Positions 1-7,889 of a DNA stretch of 64,000 bases are shown here, piece after piece. Source of the DNA: Candidatus Poseidoniales archaeon (lineage in GTDB: Archaea > Thermoplasmatota > Poseidoniia > Poseidoniales > Poseidoniaceae); assembly GCA_003602415.1 (NCBI GenBank), contig QQSK01000005.1, positions 104,480 through 168,479 of the forward strand, written 5' to 3'. The notes under the pieces were generated by a model. That model ran no database searches. It saw nothing but the letters and a program-made list of their open reading frames with translations, and was not told where the DNA came from. Position 1 is the first letter of the stretch; every line of letters begins with the position of its first letter. A program made the translations under genes and the position numbers.

Positions 1-1
1 C

Positions 2-247
2 GCTTGGAGGCCCTGATGGTGGAGATGGTGTCTCGTCATTCGATTCTTCTGATTCAGAAGAGTCTTCTTCGGTGATCTCTTCAGGAGATTCGGCGTCTGG
101 AGTTTCATCTTGGCTTTCTACAGGCTCTTGTTCTGCAGGAGGAGTTAGGCCATCTAGACCGTCGAAGGCCCCGCCAAACATATCATCTGCCGCCGCATTT
201 TCTGCGTCTTCTCTTGCTTTCTCTGCTGATGTTTTTGGACCGGCCAC
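2..247 (-). CDS. acidic N-terminal part of an unidentified protein (runs off the window)
   Basis: The minus strand is open from a GTG at 247 to the window edge, giving 82 residues without the C-terminus. An in-frame TAA lies four codons upstream and GGGGAG precedes the GTG, which supports this start. After a short Ala/Lys/Glu-rich opening, the rest is strongly acidic and Pro/Ser-rich (runs of E, D and S), as expected of a disordered linker before a domain that is outside the window. No family can be assigned. It points away from tRNA-Asp. Confidence 0.55.
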   Translation of the reverse strand, partial: MAGPKTSAEKAREDAENAAADDMFGGAFDGLDGLTPPAEQEPVESQDETPDAESPEEITEEDSSESEESNDETPSPPSGPPS

Positions 248-279
248 GCCATCTCCCCGTTAGGGCCACAGAGCGCGGC

Positions 280-289
280 TTAAATATGC
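280..289 (+). promoter_or_regulatory. putative TATA element for tRNA-Asp
   Basis: CTTAAATATG lies about 25-30 bases upstream of the tRNA 5' end, the usual distance of an archaeal TATA box from its start site. It is preceded by a GC-rich stretch that could serve as BRE. Confidence 0.45.
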
Positions 290-310
290 GTTGTCACACG
301 GCGAGTTGCT

Positions 311-383
311 GCCCGCGTGGTGTAGTGGTCTATCATGAAGCGTTGTCGATGCTTCGACCCGGGTTCAAATCCCGGCGCGGGCG
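311..383 (+). tRNA. tRNA-Asp (anticodon GTC)
   Basis: The 73 bases fold as a full cloverleaf. The acceptor pair GCCCGCG/CGCGGGC is perfect. The anticodon stem AAGCG/TGCTT encloses the loop TTGTCGA, giving anticodon GTC. The T stem CCGGG/CCCGG has the loop TTCAAAT. The discriminator base is G. CCA is not encoded; the gene runs straight into a T tract at 386-390 that probably ends transcription. Confidence 0.96.
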
Positions 384-500
384 CCTTTTTGGCGTACTGA
401 GTTCGATTTATTGTGTAAATCGTCCAAGAAAAACGGTGATATTTTGCAATAATTTGTGTTGCATTTGGCCTCAAAAATAGTGTAAAACCGCTTGAAAATG

Positions 501-538
501 AAAAAAGCCCCCACCAGGAGCGAACTCCTGATGAGGGC
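501..538 (-). terminator. stem-loop followed by T6 terminator
   Basis: On the minus strand a long hairpin (core CAGGAG/CTCCTG around a four-base loop, extended by GCCC/GGGC) is followed directly by six T residues. It lies about 40 bases past the stop of the membrane-protein gene that ends at 580, so it probably ends that transcript. This form is bacterial-like and unusual for an archaeon, where a bare T tract is often enough. Confidence 0.6.
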
Positions 539-579
539 AAAGGCCTGTTAAGGCGTATCAATCTGATTTACTGATTGTA

Positions 580-1224
580 TCACTCGTCAGCTTCAATGAA
601 CTGGCCGATTAAAGCAGAGCCAAGTCCCATGGACATTGCTGCGCCTGCCATCCAGCCGCTCATTCCTAAGGCCATGTCTCCGCCATCTGGCAGCATCATG
701 TACCAACCTAGCATACCAACTAGCATCAAAGCACCTGCCCCCCATGTTGCAACCTTTGTTGCCATTTCTGGGACAGCATCCATTGCATCAACACCAGCCA
801 TTGGTAGAGCCATGGTCAAAGTAATTAGTAGTGCACAGACAATTCCTGCCCACATACCAATAGTTCCGATCATTCCACCTGTAGCCATGTCACATGATTC
901 GTCGTCGCCGTCATCGCATCCATCACTGAATGACATTGTCATTGTCATAACAGTGCCATCACATTCTGCGTCTCCGCCTTCTTCAGTCATCTCGTCAGCG
1001 AATTCTTCACATTCTGATTGTGAAGTTGCACCCATATCGGCTAAGTCCATTTCAACCCAAGAAGATGTCAAGCCTGCGCCCACATCCATTCCTTCCATGT
1101 CCTCGTCTGAGTCAGGGACTAACCAGGTGTTACCCATAGCGCCCATGATTCCTAGTATAAGACAAAGTGCCGTCATACCGGTCATGACCATTCCTTTCAT
1201 TTTTGCATCCATCATTGTTTTCAC
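580..1224 (-). CDS. methionine-rich four-helix membrane protein, unknown function
   Basis: This 214-residue protein has an N-terminal hydrophobic segment (about residues 10-32), an acidic loop with several cysteines (about 40-115), then three further hydrophobic segments (about 118-145, 157-177 and 185-207). That layout of one helix, a large loop and three helices resembles small tetraspan proteins, but I see no family motif. Methionine is very frequent throughout, and the loop is dominated by Asp, Glu, Met and Cys. The transcript appears to end at the hairpin at 501-538. The abundance of Met, Cys and acidic residues could mean metal binding, which is only a guess. The start is the first ATG; a nearby internal Met is also possible. 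Confidence 0.75.
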   Translation of the reverse strand: MKTMMDAKMKGMVMTGMTALCLILGIMGAMGNTWLVPDSDEDMEGMDVGAGLTSSWVEMDLADMGATSQSECEEFADEMTEEGGDAECDGTVMTMTMSFSDGCDDGDDESCDMATGGMIGTIGMWAGIVCALLITLTMALPMAGVDAMDAVPEMATKVATWGAGALMLVGMLGWYMMLPDGGDMALGMSGWMAGAAMSMGLGSALIGQFIEADE

Positions 1225-1308
1225 ATTCCCAAGGCCTTAGCCTCAAGAGGTATCCGACTCAATGAGTATATGAGTGTTCTACCAACAAAATAGATAGAAT
1301 ATGCGGTT

Positions 1309-1434
1309 TCAAACTATCTTATGATTGGTCACGGTGCCGCAAACCGTGCAATAAACATCGACACCATTGAGGCGTGGCGTGGCTCCAGAAATGTCGCTTT
1401 CTGCTCCACATTGGCACTTGACTTTGGTCTGCAT
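1309..1434 (-). CDS. 41-residue zinc-ribbon protein
   Basis: This short reading frame from ATG at 1434 to TGA at 1309 encodes 41 residues with two metal-binding knuckles, C7-x-C9 and C29-x2-C32, separated by a short linker. The knuckles are followed by the Gly-Thr-Val turn often seen in zinc ribbons. It starts 41 bases beyond the stop of the trm5 gene on the same strand, so the two are probably cotranscribed. No strong Shine-Dalgarno sequence precedes the ATG, and the frame is open for some codons upstream, so a TTG start that makes it longer is possible. Zinc-ribbon miniproteins are common in archaea and often act in translation or transcription, but its partner is unknown. Confidence 0.6.
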   Translation of the reverse strand: MQTKVKCQCGAESDISGATPRLNGVDVYCTVCGTVTNHKIV

Positions 1435-1475
1435 ATCAACTGGCAAGGGGCGCTTATTGATGAAATAAACGGCTC

Positions 1476-2519
1476 TCAACTTCTAATGAGATGCACTTCC
1501 ATGCATGCGTATGTGTCTTGAGGAGAATATGATTTGCTAGCTTCTAAGGAAATTGAGATTACTTCGCATCCAGATAATGATTCTAATATTCTATCACGGC
1601 TGATTTCGATTAAATCGGTTGGGATAATTGCCCAGCCCCTGATCACAACCTCGTGACCCGTTTTCAAAAGGCCAAGTAAATCGGGTAGATGCTCGATGCT
1701 ATTGTGAGGTAAATTAACCAACAATAAATCGCAACACTCGGGAAGTTCGCTAGATAATTTTCTTGCATCTTTACATTGCGTTGTTTGATTGGGAAGGTTT
1801 TGGGCCAGTAGATTGACCGCTTCTCTGTTTAAGTCGCTAGCGTAAATTTCCCCTATCACATCTTGCATCTTGCTTAGCGGCACTAAAGCCGGTCCAACTC
1901 CTGCATATGGGTCACAGACTGAGATTTTTCGCCCTAGAGTTGATGATAGTTTTCGGGCGCAATCAATGGTTCCGAGCCGTTCATTTGCAAGCCTAGGAGA
2001 ATAATATGCCACTCCAGGGTCAACCCAAAATTCGTTGCCGTGTTCTTTTACCTTGGTTTTCGTACTATCCTCTCCTCGAGAGATTATAGTCTCCAAGTCC
2101 CTTACGCGGAATTCTCCTTTTACACCATTATCCGCGCATACAATTCTAGCACTTGCATGTTGATTTAGAATTGCTTGGCCAACCTCATTTGAAAAATTTC
2201 GAATCTCTTCGGGAATCTTGATGATTACTACGTCGCCAACTTGGTCGTGGCTCATCGGCCAATAATTGATGTATTTTTCAAACAAATAAGGATCCAGTCT
2301 TTCCGTCCAATGCTTTGGGCCTGCCATAATCGGCTCAAGTTCGATGATTTCAAATTCTTCGATTCGGGTTGGCGCTAGGTCGTTTAGTGCAATGCCCCTA
2401 TGGGTCGCTAAATTATGGATGCCATAGCCCTGAGCCAGCCATCCTTTGCTGGCTAATTTATCTCTCCAAAGAGAGGTTTTTTGGCTCGGCACTCTCAAAT
2501 GGCGCATGGTCTTCGCCAT
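1476..2519 (-). CDS. trm5: tRNA (guanine37-N1)-methyltransferase, Trm5 family
   Basis: This is a class I SAM-dependent enzyme of the Trm5/Met-10+ family, which methylates G37 next to the anticodon. Visible marks are the FSPRLA-like segment (YYSPRLANER) before the SAM domain, motif I (CDPYAGVGP), an acidic motif II (YASDLN) and the catalytic-loop motif N-L-P-H-N-S in place of the NLP/NPP signature. The N-terminal part fits the D1/D2 region of archaeal Trm5. The frame is open to 2573, but that start would overlap the divergent dph5 gene. The Met at 2519 or 2507, just before the usual N-terminal R-V-P-x-x-x region, is more likely. The 41-residue zinc ribbon follows downstream. Confidence 0.87.
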   Translation of the reverse strand: MAKTMRHLRVPSQKTSLWRDKLASKGWLAQGYGIHNLATHRGIALNDLAPTRIEEFEIIELEPIMAGPKHWTERLDPYLFEKYINYWPMSHDQVGDVVIIKIPEEIRNFSNEVGQAILNQHASARIVCADNGVKGEFRVRDLETIISRGEDSTKTKVKEHGNEFWVDPGVAYYSPRLANERLGTIDCARKLSSTLGRKISVCDPYAGVGPALVPLSKMQDVIGEIYASDLNREAVNLLAQNLPNQTTQCKDARKLSSELPECCDLLLVNLPHNSIEHLPDLLGLLKTGHEVVIRGWAIIPTDLIEISRDRILESLSGCEVISISLEASKSYSPQDTYACMEVHLIRS

Positions 2520-2544
2520 GCCCAGAGGAGCAAGTGGTTTGAGC

Positions 2545-3393
2545 ATGGCGGCTGGTTTGTTGTTGATTGGCATGGGTCCAGGAGGAGTTTCTGGAATGAC
2601 TCGTGCAGCGATACAGGCCGCTAAATCTGCAGATCATCGAAGATATGAAGCATACACTGCTCTTTGGAGCAAAGATTCTCTCAGCGAGTTAGAAGAGGAA
2701 ATTGGCCCAATTCAACGGGTGATGCGTCCAGAGGTTGAAGATCCGGTTGAAATCTTAGAGCTGGCCAAGTCTCAAACCGTTGCATTGCTGATTGTGGGGG
2801 ACCCTCTTCAAGCCACAACCCACGTTGATTTACAACTTCAAGCCAAGGAATCCGGAATAGATTGTACTGTGATTCATGGTGTTTCTATCACCGGATTGGT
2901 TACTGGGGCTATCGGCCTATCCAATTATCGATTTGGAAGACAAACCACGCTAACCTATCCTTATGGTGGATGGATTGCAACATCTCCGTTAGAAGTTATT
3001 GCTACAAATCGATTTCAAGGATTACACACGCTGGCTCTTCTTGATTTAGACCCGACGGGCGAAGGGATTGGTGGGCAAAAGCCAATGCAGCCTAGTGATG
3101 CTTCGCAGGCCATGTATGCAATGGCCGAAAAATTATCTCAATCGGTTGAAGAAATGAGTGAGGATTCTGTTTTAGATTCATTAAAGATTCAAGCGTGTCG
3201 TGAAATTTGTTCTAACATTGATTCATTGATGGTTGTTCTTTGTACCGATATGGGGACTGAAAATCAAACCATATCTTATCTCTCTTTAGAGCAATTGTCA
3301 TTGGCTGACACTGGTGGATTGCATTGTCTGGTTATTCCTGCAAAACCTACTGATGTTGAAGAAATTGCACTTAATCGATGGTCGAAGAAGTGA
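2545..3393 (+). CDS. dph5: diphthine synthase (diphthamide biosynthesis methyltransferase)
   Basis: This 282-residue SAM-dependent tetrapyrrole-methylase-fold protein acts in diphthamide synthesis by methylating the modified histidine of elongation factor 2. Family marks are the N-terminal LLLIGMGPGG loop, the VGDPLQATTH motif, the HGVSITG segment and the strongly conserved block N-Y-R-F-G-R-Q-T-T with L-D-L-D-P further on. The frame is open further upstream, but the Met at 2545 places the GMGPGG loop where the family expects it and leaves a short divergent gap to trm5. Archaea and eukaryotes carry this gene, bacteria do not, so it supports an archaeal origin. Confidence 0.93.
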   Translation: MAAGLLLIGMGPGGVSGMTRAAIQAAKSADHRRYEAYTALWSKDSLSELEEEIGPIQRVMRPEVEDPVEILELAKSQTVALLIVGDPLQATTHVDLQLQAKESGIDCTVIHGVSITGLVTGAIGLSNYRFGRQTTLTYPYGGWIATSPLEVIATNRFQGLHTLALLDLDPTGEGIGGQKPMQPSDASQAMYAMAEKLSQSVEEMSEDSVLDSLKIQACREICSNIDSLMVVLCTDMGTENQTISYLSLEQLSLADTGGLHCLVIPAKPTDVEEIALNRWSKK

Positions 3394-3420
3394 ACAGGGG
3401 GCAACTTCTCGGCCTGCCTG

Positions 3421-5097
3421 ATGGCGAGGCCTGCGCAGGTTGAATTTCCTGGACAAAAGCGTCAGCGTATGCGTATGCGTGGCACGAAACAGGCCAACTT
3501 GGACACGCAAAAGCGGCTAAGAAAAAACCTCGACAAATTGTTGGAGGAAGGGGAGTCATTACTACCGGCTATGACCTGGAAAGGAAAACTAAAATGGGGC
3601 CGTACAGATCCTGTTACCAAGACTTTGAGGGAGTTAAGAAAAATTCTCAGTAAACGGCACGACACGAAGTGGTTGGCAAAGCGCATGATGGCAAAGCGTG
3701 GAGACCCTGTTGGCAAGGCCATGGCTGGGTCTTTGATGGCCGCCCATGACGAAGATATATCATTGGTTGGAAATTACAATCACCAGTCTTTCGGAAAGGC
3801 GTCATATGTAAGGCGGGGTGATGGAAAAATTGCCTATCAGGCAGGAATCCAAAATTATCACATGCCAACACTAAGGATGCTTCCTTGGGAAGACCACGCA
3901 AAAAGAGGTTACTTTTTCTTCTCTTGGAAGGGTGGTTTCGTATGTAGTGGCCCAACTCCTACAATCCCAGATGGTTGGCTAGATGATGTTCTGAGAAAGT
4001 CGCGTTTCGATTTCAATAATGATGGAAATGTTTGGGCGACGGAAGGAATTGATCTTGAATCGGTATCGAATAATGAGATGTCCGGAAATGGATATTTGCT
4101 GTTGAATTTTATTGATGGTAGTAAGGTTGCTATCGGATTCGATAAGCTTGAAACTGTGAAAGGTAAATCGTCATTCATCCATAATTTAGCACTATCAATG
4201 CTACCGCCTAATGTTTCTACGGTAATGGAGCCTGATGCAGTTTGGTATCCAGAAGGGGCTTCGAGAAGCGGCTCAGAAGGAGCCTTGGACCGTGTTTTGG
4301 ATGCTTGGATGGGGTTAACCTTGAATGAAGGGTCTATCGCAAAGCGAGTTAAATTGGCCGTTTTACATCATCTCAATGATGGATTTGTAGTTGGTGAAAA
4401 GTGGTTTGATAACCCACAAGATGCCGTCAAAGAATTGAATGGATCTGAATCTGAAAAAGAATTGGCTCTTATTATGATGAAAGAGGCAGAAGGTTCGGGA
4501 ATTCGGATTTCGCAAAGAGGTGAAGTCAACGAGCGCGAGGGTACTGCGCTTGAAATCGCAGCGACTTCTTGTAATGACGTTCTTTCTGCTCTGTGGGAAG
4601 ACCACGGAGTTGCAGGCCTAGTGGGTATTGGGATTTCTCAAGACGAAGCGGAAGAGTTGTGGGGAGCGCAACAAAATAAAAAGCGTGCATTTGGGAAATT
4701 CTTGAAAGATATTGAATCTCAAAAATCCAAAGCGAGTATAATCCAGAAATTCCCATACAGAAAGGGCAAGATTCCTGGCCCTGTTGGTATGATTCATGAT
4801 TTGACGGTAACTGGATTAGTTGATGGGATGGGTAAAGCAGAGAAATTAGCAATGTCGAAAAAAGATGGTATCGATGCTGAAGCATCTTCCTGGGCTTGGC
4901 TAATTGCTGCTGGAAAATCCAATGGCCAAGAATGGCAGTTTTCTTCTGATGCTAGGGACCGAGGTAGCGCTTGGAGCCCTGCTGCAATCGAACTTTGGAA
5001 TGTTGGCAAAGCGTTGGTTTCGGGTGAAGATGTTGATTACAAAGCAGCATTGGAATCTCTTCGCAAATCTTGTGGGCAAATCGAAGAATTGCCTTGA
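3421..5097 (+). CDS. orphan 558-residue protein
   Basis: I do not recognise this protein. The N-terminal 100 residues are very basic (runs of K and R with short helices), which suggests nucleic-acid or ribosome contact. Residues of about 110-230 are rich in aromatic residues and glycine and look like a beta-rich globular domain. The remainder looks alpha-helical, with conserved-looking Trp motifs such as LWEDHG and SSWAWL. There is no signal peptide or membrane segment. It starts 27 bases after dph5 on the same strand, and its stop abuts the stop of the convergent PLP-enzyme gene. Codon use matches the neighbours, so I see no sign of recent transfer. It may be a lineage-specific protein linked to translation, but only position and basic charge suggest that. 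Confidence 0.8.
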   Translation: MARPAQVEFPGQKRQRMRMRGTKQANLDTQKRLRKNLDKLLEEGESLLPAMTWKGKLKWGRTDPVTKTLRELRKILSKRHDTKWLAKRMMAKRGDPVGKAMAGSLMAAHDEDISLVGNYNHQSFGKASYVRRGDGKIAYQAGIQNYHMPTLRMLPWEDHAKRGYFFFSWKGGFVCSGPTPTIPDGWLDDVLRKSRFDFNNDGNVWATEGIDLESVSNNEMSGNGYLLLNFIDGSKVAIGFDKLETVKGKSSFIHNLALSMLPPNVSTVMEPDAVWYPEGASRSGSEGALDRVLDAWMGLTLNEGSIAKRVKLAVLHHLNDGFVVGEKWFDNPQDAVKELNGSESEKELALIMMKEAEGSGIRISQRGEVNEREGTALEIAATSCNDVLSALWEDHGVAGLVGIGISQDEAEELWGAQQNKKRAFGKFLKDIESQKSKASIIQKFPYRKGKIPGPVGMIHDLTVTGLVDGMGKAEKLAMSKKDGIDAEASSWAWLIAAGKSNGQEWQFSSDARDRGSAWSPAAIELWNVGKALVSGEDVDYKAALESLRKSCGQIEELP

Positions 5098-6267
5098 TTA
5101 AACGTTACTCAGGGCATTCGAGATGTCGGTCCAAAGATCTTCAACATCCTCTATTCCGATGGACATTCTAACGAAGCCTCGTCCTAGTCCTGCTGCAATT
5201 CTCACATCTTCTGGAATGAACATGTGGCTGGAATTAAACGGGCACTCGACCAAGCTCTCAACTCCACCAAGGCTAGTTGCTTCAAAGATAATATCCAATC
5301 CTCGCATGAATTTTAATGCTGCATCGTCGCCGCCTTTTACAGTAAATGCAATCATTCCAGTTCCCTTTGGAATTATCTTCTTCGCTAGTTTGTAATCTCT
5401 GTGGCTTTGCAATGATGGGTGATGTACCACATCAATCATTTCGTGTTCTTCTAGCCTCTTTGCAATCTCTGCTGCATTTGAGCAGTGAATTGGCATTCTT
5501 GCTGCTAAAGTTCTGATTCCTCTCTCCAACAAATAGCAGTTGTGTGGATCTGGGGATCCTCCGAAGTGTACCTTTTTGATGAACATAGCAGAAATCAAAT
5601 CGGCACTACCTACAACAGCGCCCCCTACAATATCAGAATGTCCTCCAAGATATTTTGTGGTTGAATGGATTACCAAATCTGCTCCCATCGTAATAGGTTG
5701 GCATCCCCAAGGCGATGCAAAGGTGTTGTCGATAACCAATAGCAGTTCGTGTTTCTTTGCGATTGTTGCCATCGCCTCAATATCGCATATTTTGATCACT
5801 GGATTTGTTATTGTCTCAATGTAAAGCATCTTGGTGTTTTCTTGAATTGCAGCCTCATATGACGCTGGGTCTTGCATATCGGCCATGGTTGTCTCGATTC
5901 CAAATCTTGGCAATTCCTCGGTCATCAGGCCATAAGTTCCCCCGTATACGTCGGAGCTTGCTACGATATGGTCTCCTTGAGACAGTAGGCCCATCAGTGT
6001 CGTTGAGATAGCAGCCATTCCGCTGGCGAACAATTCGCCGTCTTCTGCTCCTTCAAGGGCGCAAATTTTCTGGACTACTGCTTCTGAGTTGACGCTTGAT
6101 AGTCTAGCATAGAGTAGTGTGTGTTGAGCTCCAGCTGCCCATCCAGCATATCTCTCATCAGTCAATTGATATGTTGAAGATTGGAAAATAGGCGTGTTTA
6201 CTGCTCCTTCGATGTGCTGCGTTCCAGCGTGAACTGCATTTGTTGAAAATTTCCTTTTGTCGGCCAT
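5098..6267 (-). CDS. Cys/Met metabolism PLP-dependent enzyme (cystathionine gamma-synthase/lyase family)
   Basis: This 389-residue fold-type I PLP enzyme belongs to the trans-sulfuration family, which handles cystathionine, homocysteine or methionine. The PLP lysine is K205 in the signature S-T-T-K-Y-L-G-G-H-S-D. The Asp that contacts the pyridine nitrogen is in VIDNTFASP, and the SSDVYGGTY segment supplies the ring-stacking Tyr. Length is typical. The sequence does not decide between gamma-synthase, gamma-lyase and methionine gamma-lyase. A divergent Lrp-type regulator starts about 150 bases away, which fits amino-acid-responsive control. The gene ends back to back with the orphan protein on the other strand. 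Confidence 0.9.
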   Translation of the reverse strand: MADKRKFSTNAVHAGTQHIEGAVNTPIFQSSTYQLTDERYAGWAAGAQHTLLYARLSSVNSEAVVQKICALEGAEDGELFASGMAAISTTLMGLLSQGDHIVASSDVYGGTYGLMTEELPRFGIETTMADMQDPASYEAAIQENTKMLYIETITNPVIKICDIEAMATIAKKHELLLVIDNTFASPWGCQPITMGADLVIHSTTKYLGGHSDIVGGAVVGSADLISAMFIKKVHFGGSPDPHNCYLLERGIRTLAARMPIHCSNAAEIAKRLEEHEMIDVVHHPSLQSHRDYKLAKKIIPKGTGMIAFTVKGGDDAALKFMRGLDIIFEATSLGGVESLVECPFNSSHMFIPEDVRIAAGLGRGFVRMSIGIEDVEDLWTDISNALSNV

Positions 6268-6332
6268 ATTGGTCCCTAAACCCTTGTTAGCGAATAGCGC
6301 ACATGAACAATTCGCCCCTAATCTTGCTTGTC

Positions 6333-6407
6333 TGTCGGAAAATACACCTCATTTTGCTACTTTAACCGACAAAATGACGGAATGATTGAAAAATATACTT
6401 CTTTTCG
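6333..6407. promoter_or_regulatory. palindromic operator-like elements between PLP enzyme and Lrp regulator
   Basis: Two similar imperfect palindromes, GAAAATACACCTCATTTTGC (6338-6357) and GAAAAATATACTTCTTTTCG (6388-6407), begin 50 bases apart, about five helical turns. A longer inverted repeat, TGTCGG (6333-6338) and CCGACA (6366-6371), frames the first. Lrp-family octamers typically bind such A/T-centred sites on the same face of DNA in the promoter they share with a divergent target, so autoregulation and control of the PLP gene are inferred. Confidence 0.45.
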
Positions 6408-6414
6408 TAAACTC

Positions 6415-6870
6415 ATGAAACTAGATTCTAACGATTTGAAATTAATTGCATTACTGCAAAAAGATGCCAGGGCATCTGTGACCTCTTTAGCGGAATCAAC
6501 CGGCATGGCAAGAGTTACGACCCATGATAGAATGGTGAGGCTGCAAAAAGAAGGTGTGATCCAAAGATACACTGTAGATATCGATGCTAAGGCTTGGGGA
6601 TATGAACTGAAGGCTTTCATCTTTGCAAGATGTGACAGAGGCAATGTTGACCGTCGTGATGTTGCTCAGAAGGTGTGCGCATTACCTTATGTCGCCAGAT
6701 GTAATGTTATTGCAGGAGATTGGGATTTAATCATTGAAGTTATGAGTCAATCAATGGATTCCCTGGGAGATGCTATTTTGGATGGATTATCGAAAATAGA
6801 TGGTATTGCAAATACTCAAACTATGGTTTCTTTCTATGACTATTCGGGACCCGCAGCTTCGCTGAGATGA
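6415..6870 (+). CDS. Lrp/AsnC-family transcription regulator
   Basis: This 151-residue protein has an N-terminal winged helix-turn-helix (about residues 3-50, opening K-L-D-S-N-D and containing the recognition helix near T-T-H-D-R-M), then an alpha-beta RAM/AsnC ligand-binding domain with the typical GDWDLI segment. A longer frame exists from 6328, but the Lrp family normally begins right at the L-D-x-x-D motif, and the longer form would run through the operator-like repeats, so ATG 6415 is chosen. It is divergent from the PLP enzyme. Its last 31 bases overlap the convergent EamA transporter gene. Confidence 0.9.
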   Translation: MKLDSNDLKLIALLQKDARASVTSLAESTGMARVTTHDRMVRLQKEGVIQRYTVDIDAKAWGYELKAFIFARCDRGNVDRRDVAQKVCALPYVARCNVIAGDWDLIIEVMSQSMDSLGDAILDGLSKIDGIANTQTMVSFYDYSGPAASLR

Positions 6871-7778
6871 GTATCGTCTTCAGATTCCGATACTTCGACG
6901 ATGATGTTGCCAAGAAGTAAAAGCAGACCCATTGCTAACCAAATCGAAACGTCAACCATCCCTTCATACCAGCCATACAAAGTTGCCCAAACGGGTTCAA
7001 AGGAATAGATTATTGCAGCGTGTGTCGGATTTAGATGTCTTTGGAATGCATTGAGCAACAGAATACATGCCAATGAGCCGAATAGGCCTAGACACAATAG
7101 AGGGATAACGACTCCTTCTTGCCAAACGACCTCGACAACTCCGAGATCTCTAGAGAAAAATAATGCAAAGCATCCAGCACCAACAACCAGTACTGCGAAT
7201 GACGTTGAGGTTACTGCAATCGGGTCTAATTTTTTGGTTATTTTATCTGTGTAAATAATATGCAATGCAAAGAAGAAGGCGCATAATACTGTCAAAATTT
7301 CCCCAATTCCCCACACGATGTGTGGAGGGCCGTCAATAAATCCTGCACCGAAAGTTGCCAATGCCACTCCTGCTACCATCATCCTAGTTGGCTTTCTGTC
7401 GCTAATTTTTACTGAGAGAATTGCAGTGAATACCACGTAAAGTGAGGTCAAAAATGCTGAAACTGAGGGTGAAACTGAATCTATACCGATCATTTGCAAA
7501 ACAAAGCCTAGTAGCATCAGGCTTCCAAGAACAAGGCCTCCTTTCCAATCCTCCTTTGAGGTCAAAGCAGAACGGGCTTTAGATGAAAATGGCAATAATG
7601 CAACGAAGGCTATGAGAAAACGTGAGGCTACGATAACTCCAACAACGCCCGCAGTAGAGTATTCAACTAATTCCTGGTCGAGGGAATTCATGGCTTGTTT
7701 CATCCAAACAAATGTACCTCCCCACAAAAAGGTGACAAAAAACAGACCTAGTGCGGCTTGACGTCGCTCTATGACCAT
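6840..7778 (-). CDS. EamA/DMT-superfamily transporter
   Basis: This 312-residue integral membrane protein has about ten hydrophobic segments in two repeated halves, the architecture of the drug/metabolite transporter family. The first helix carries the typical FLWGGTFVWMKQA motif, and the second half ends with the conserved pattern around S-F-E-P-V-W-A-T. Members export amino acids, purines or other small metabolites; the substrate cannot be read from sequence. The proximity of the Lrp regulator and the Cys/Met enzyme makes an amino-acid exporter plausible. The 3' end overlaps the lrp gene on the opposite strand by 31 bases. Confidence 0.9.
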   Translation of the reverse strand: MVIERRQAALGLFFVTFLWGGTFVWMKQAMNSLDQELVEYSTAGVVGVIVASRFLIAFVALLPFSSKARSALTSKEDWKGGLVLGSLMLLGFVLQMIGIDSVSPSVSAFLTSLYVVFTAILSVKISDRKPTRMMVAGVALATFGAGFIDGPPHIVWGIGEILTVLCAFFFALHIIYTDKITKKLDPIAVTSTSFAVLVVGAGCFALFFSRDLGVVEVVWQEGVVIPLLCLGLFGSLACILLLNAFQRHLNPTHAAIIYSFEPVWATLYGWYEGMVDVSIWLAMGLLLLLGNIIVEVSESEDDTHLSEAAGPE

Positions 7779-7889
7779 ACATGCGGGCTAATATCCTATC
7801 ATTTGATGATGGCGGTAACTCTTCTTTTTCTGCGAAGATTGAGTTGATGAGTACCAATCCTCTTGTGCTTGGTGTGGTGTGTGAAGGTT

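Noticed and set aside
1321-1521. Plus-strand 66-codon frame
   Set aside because: It lies opposite the 41-residue zinc-ribbon gene and the end of trm5, and has no motif or ribosome binding site; it is the complementary shadow of those genes.
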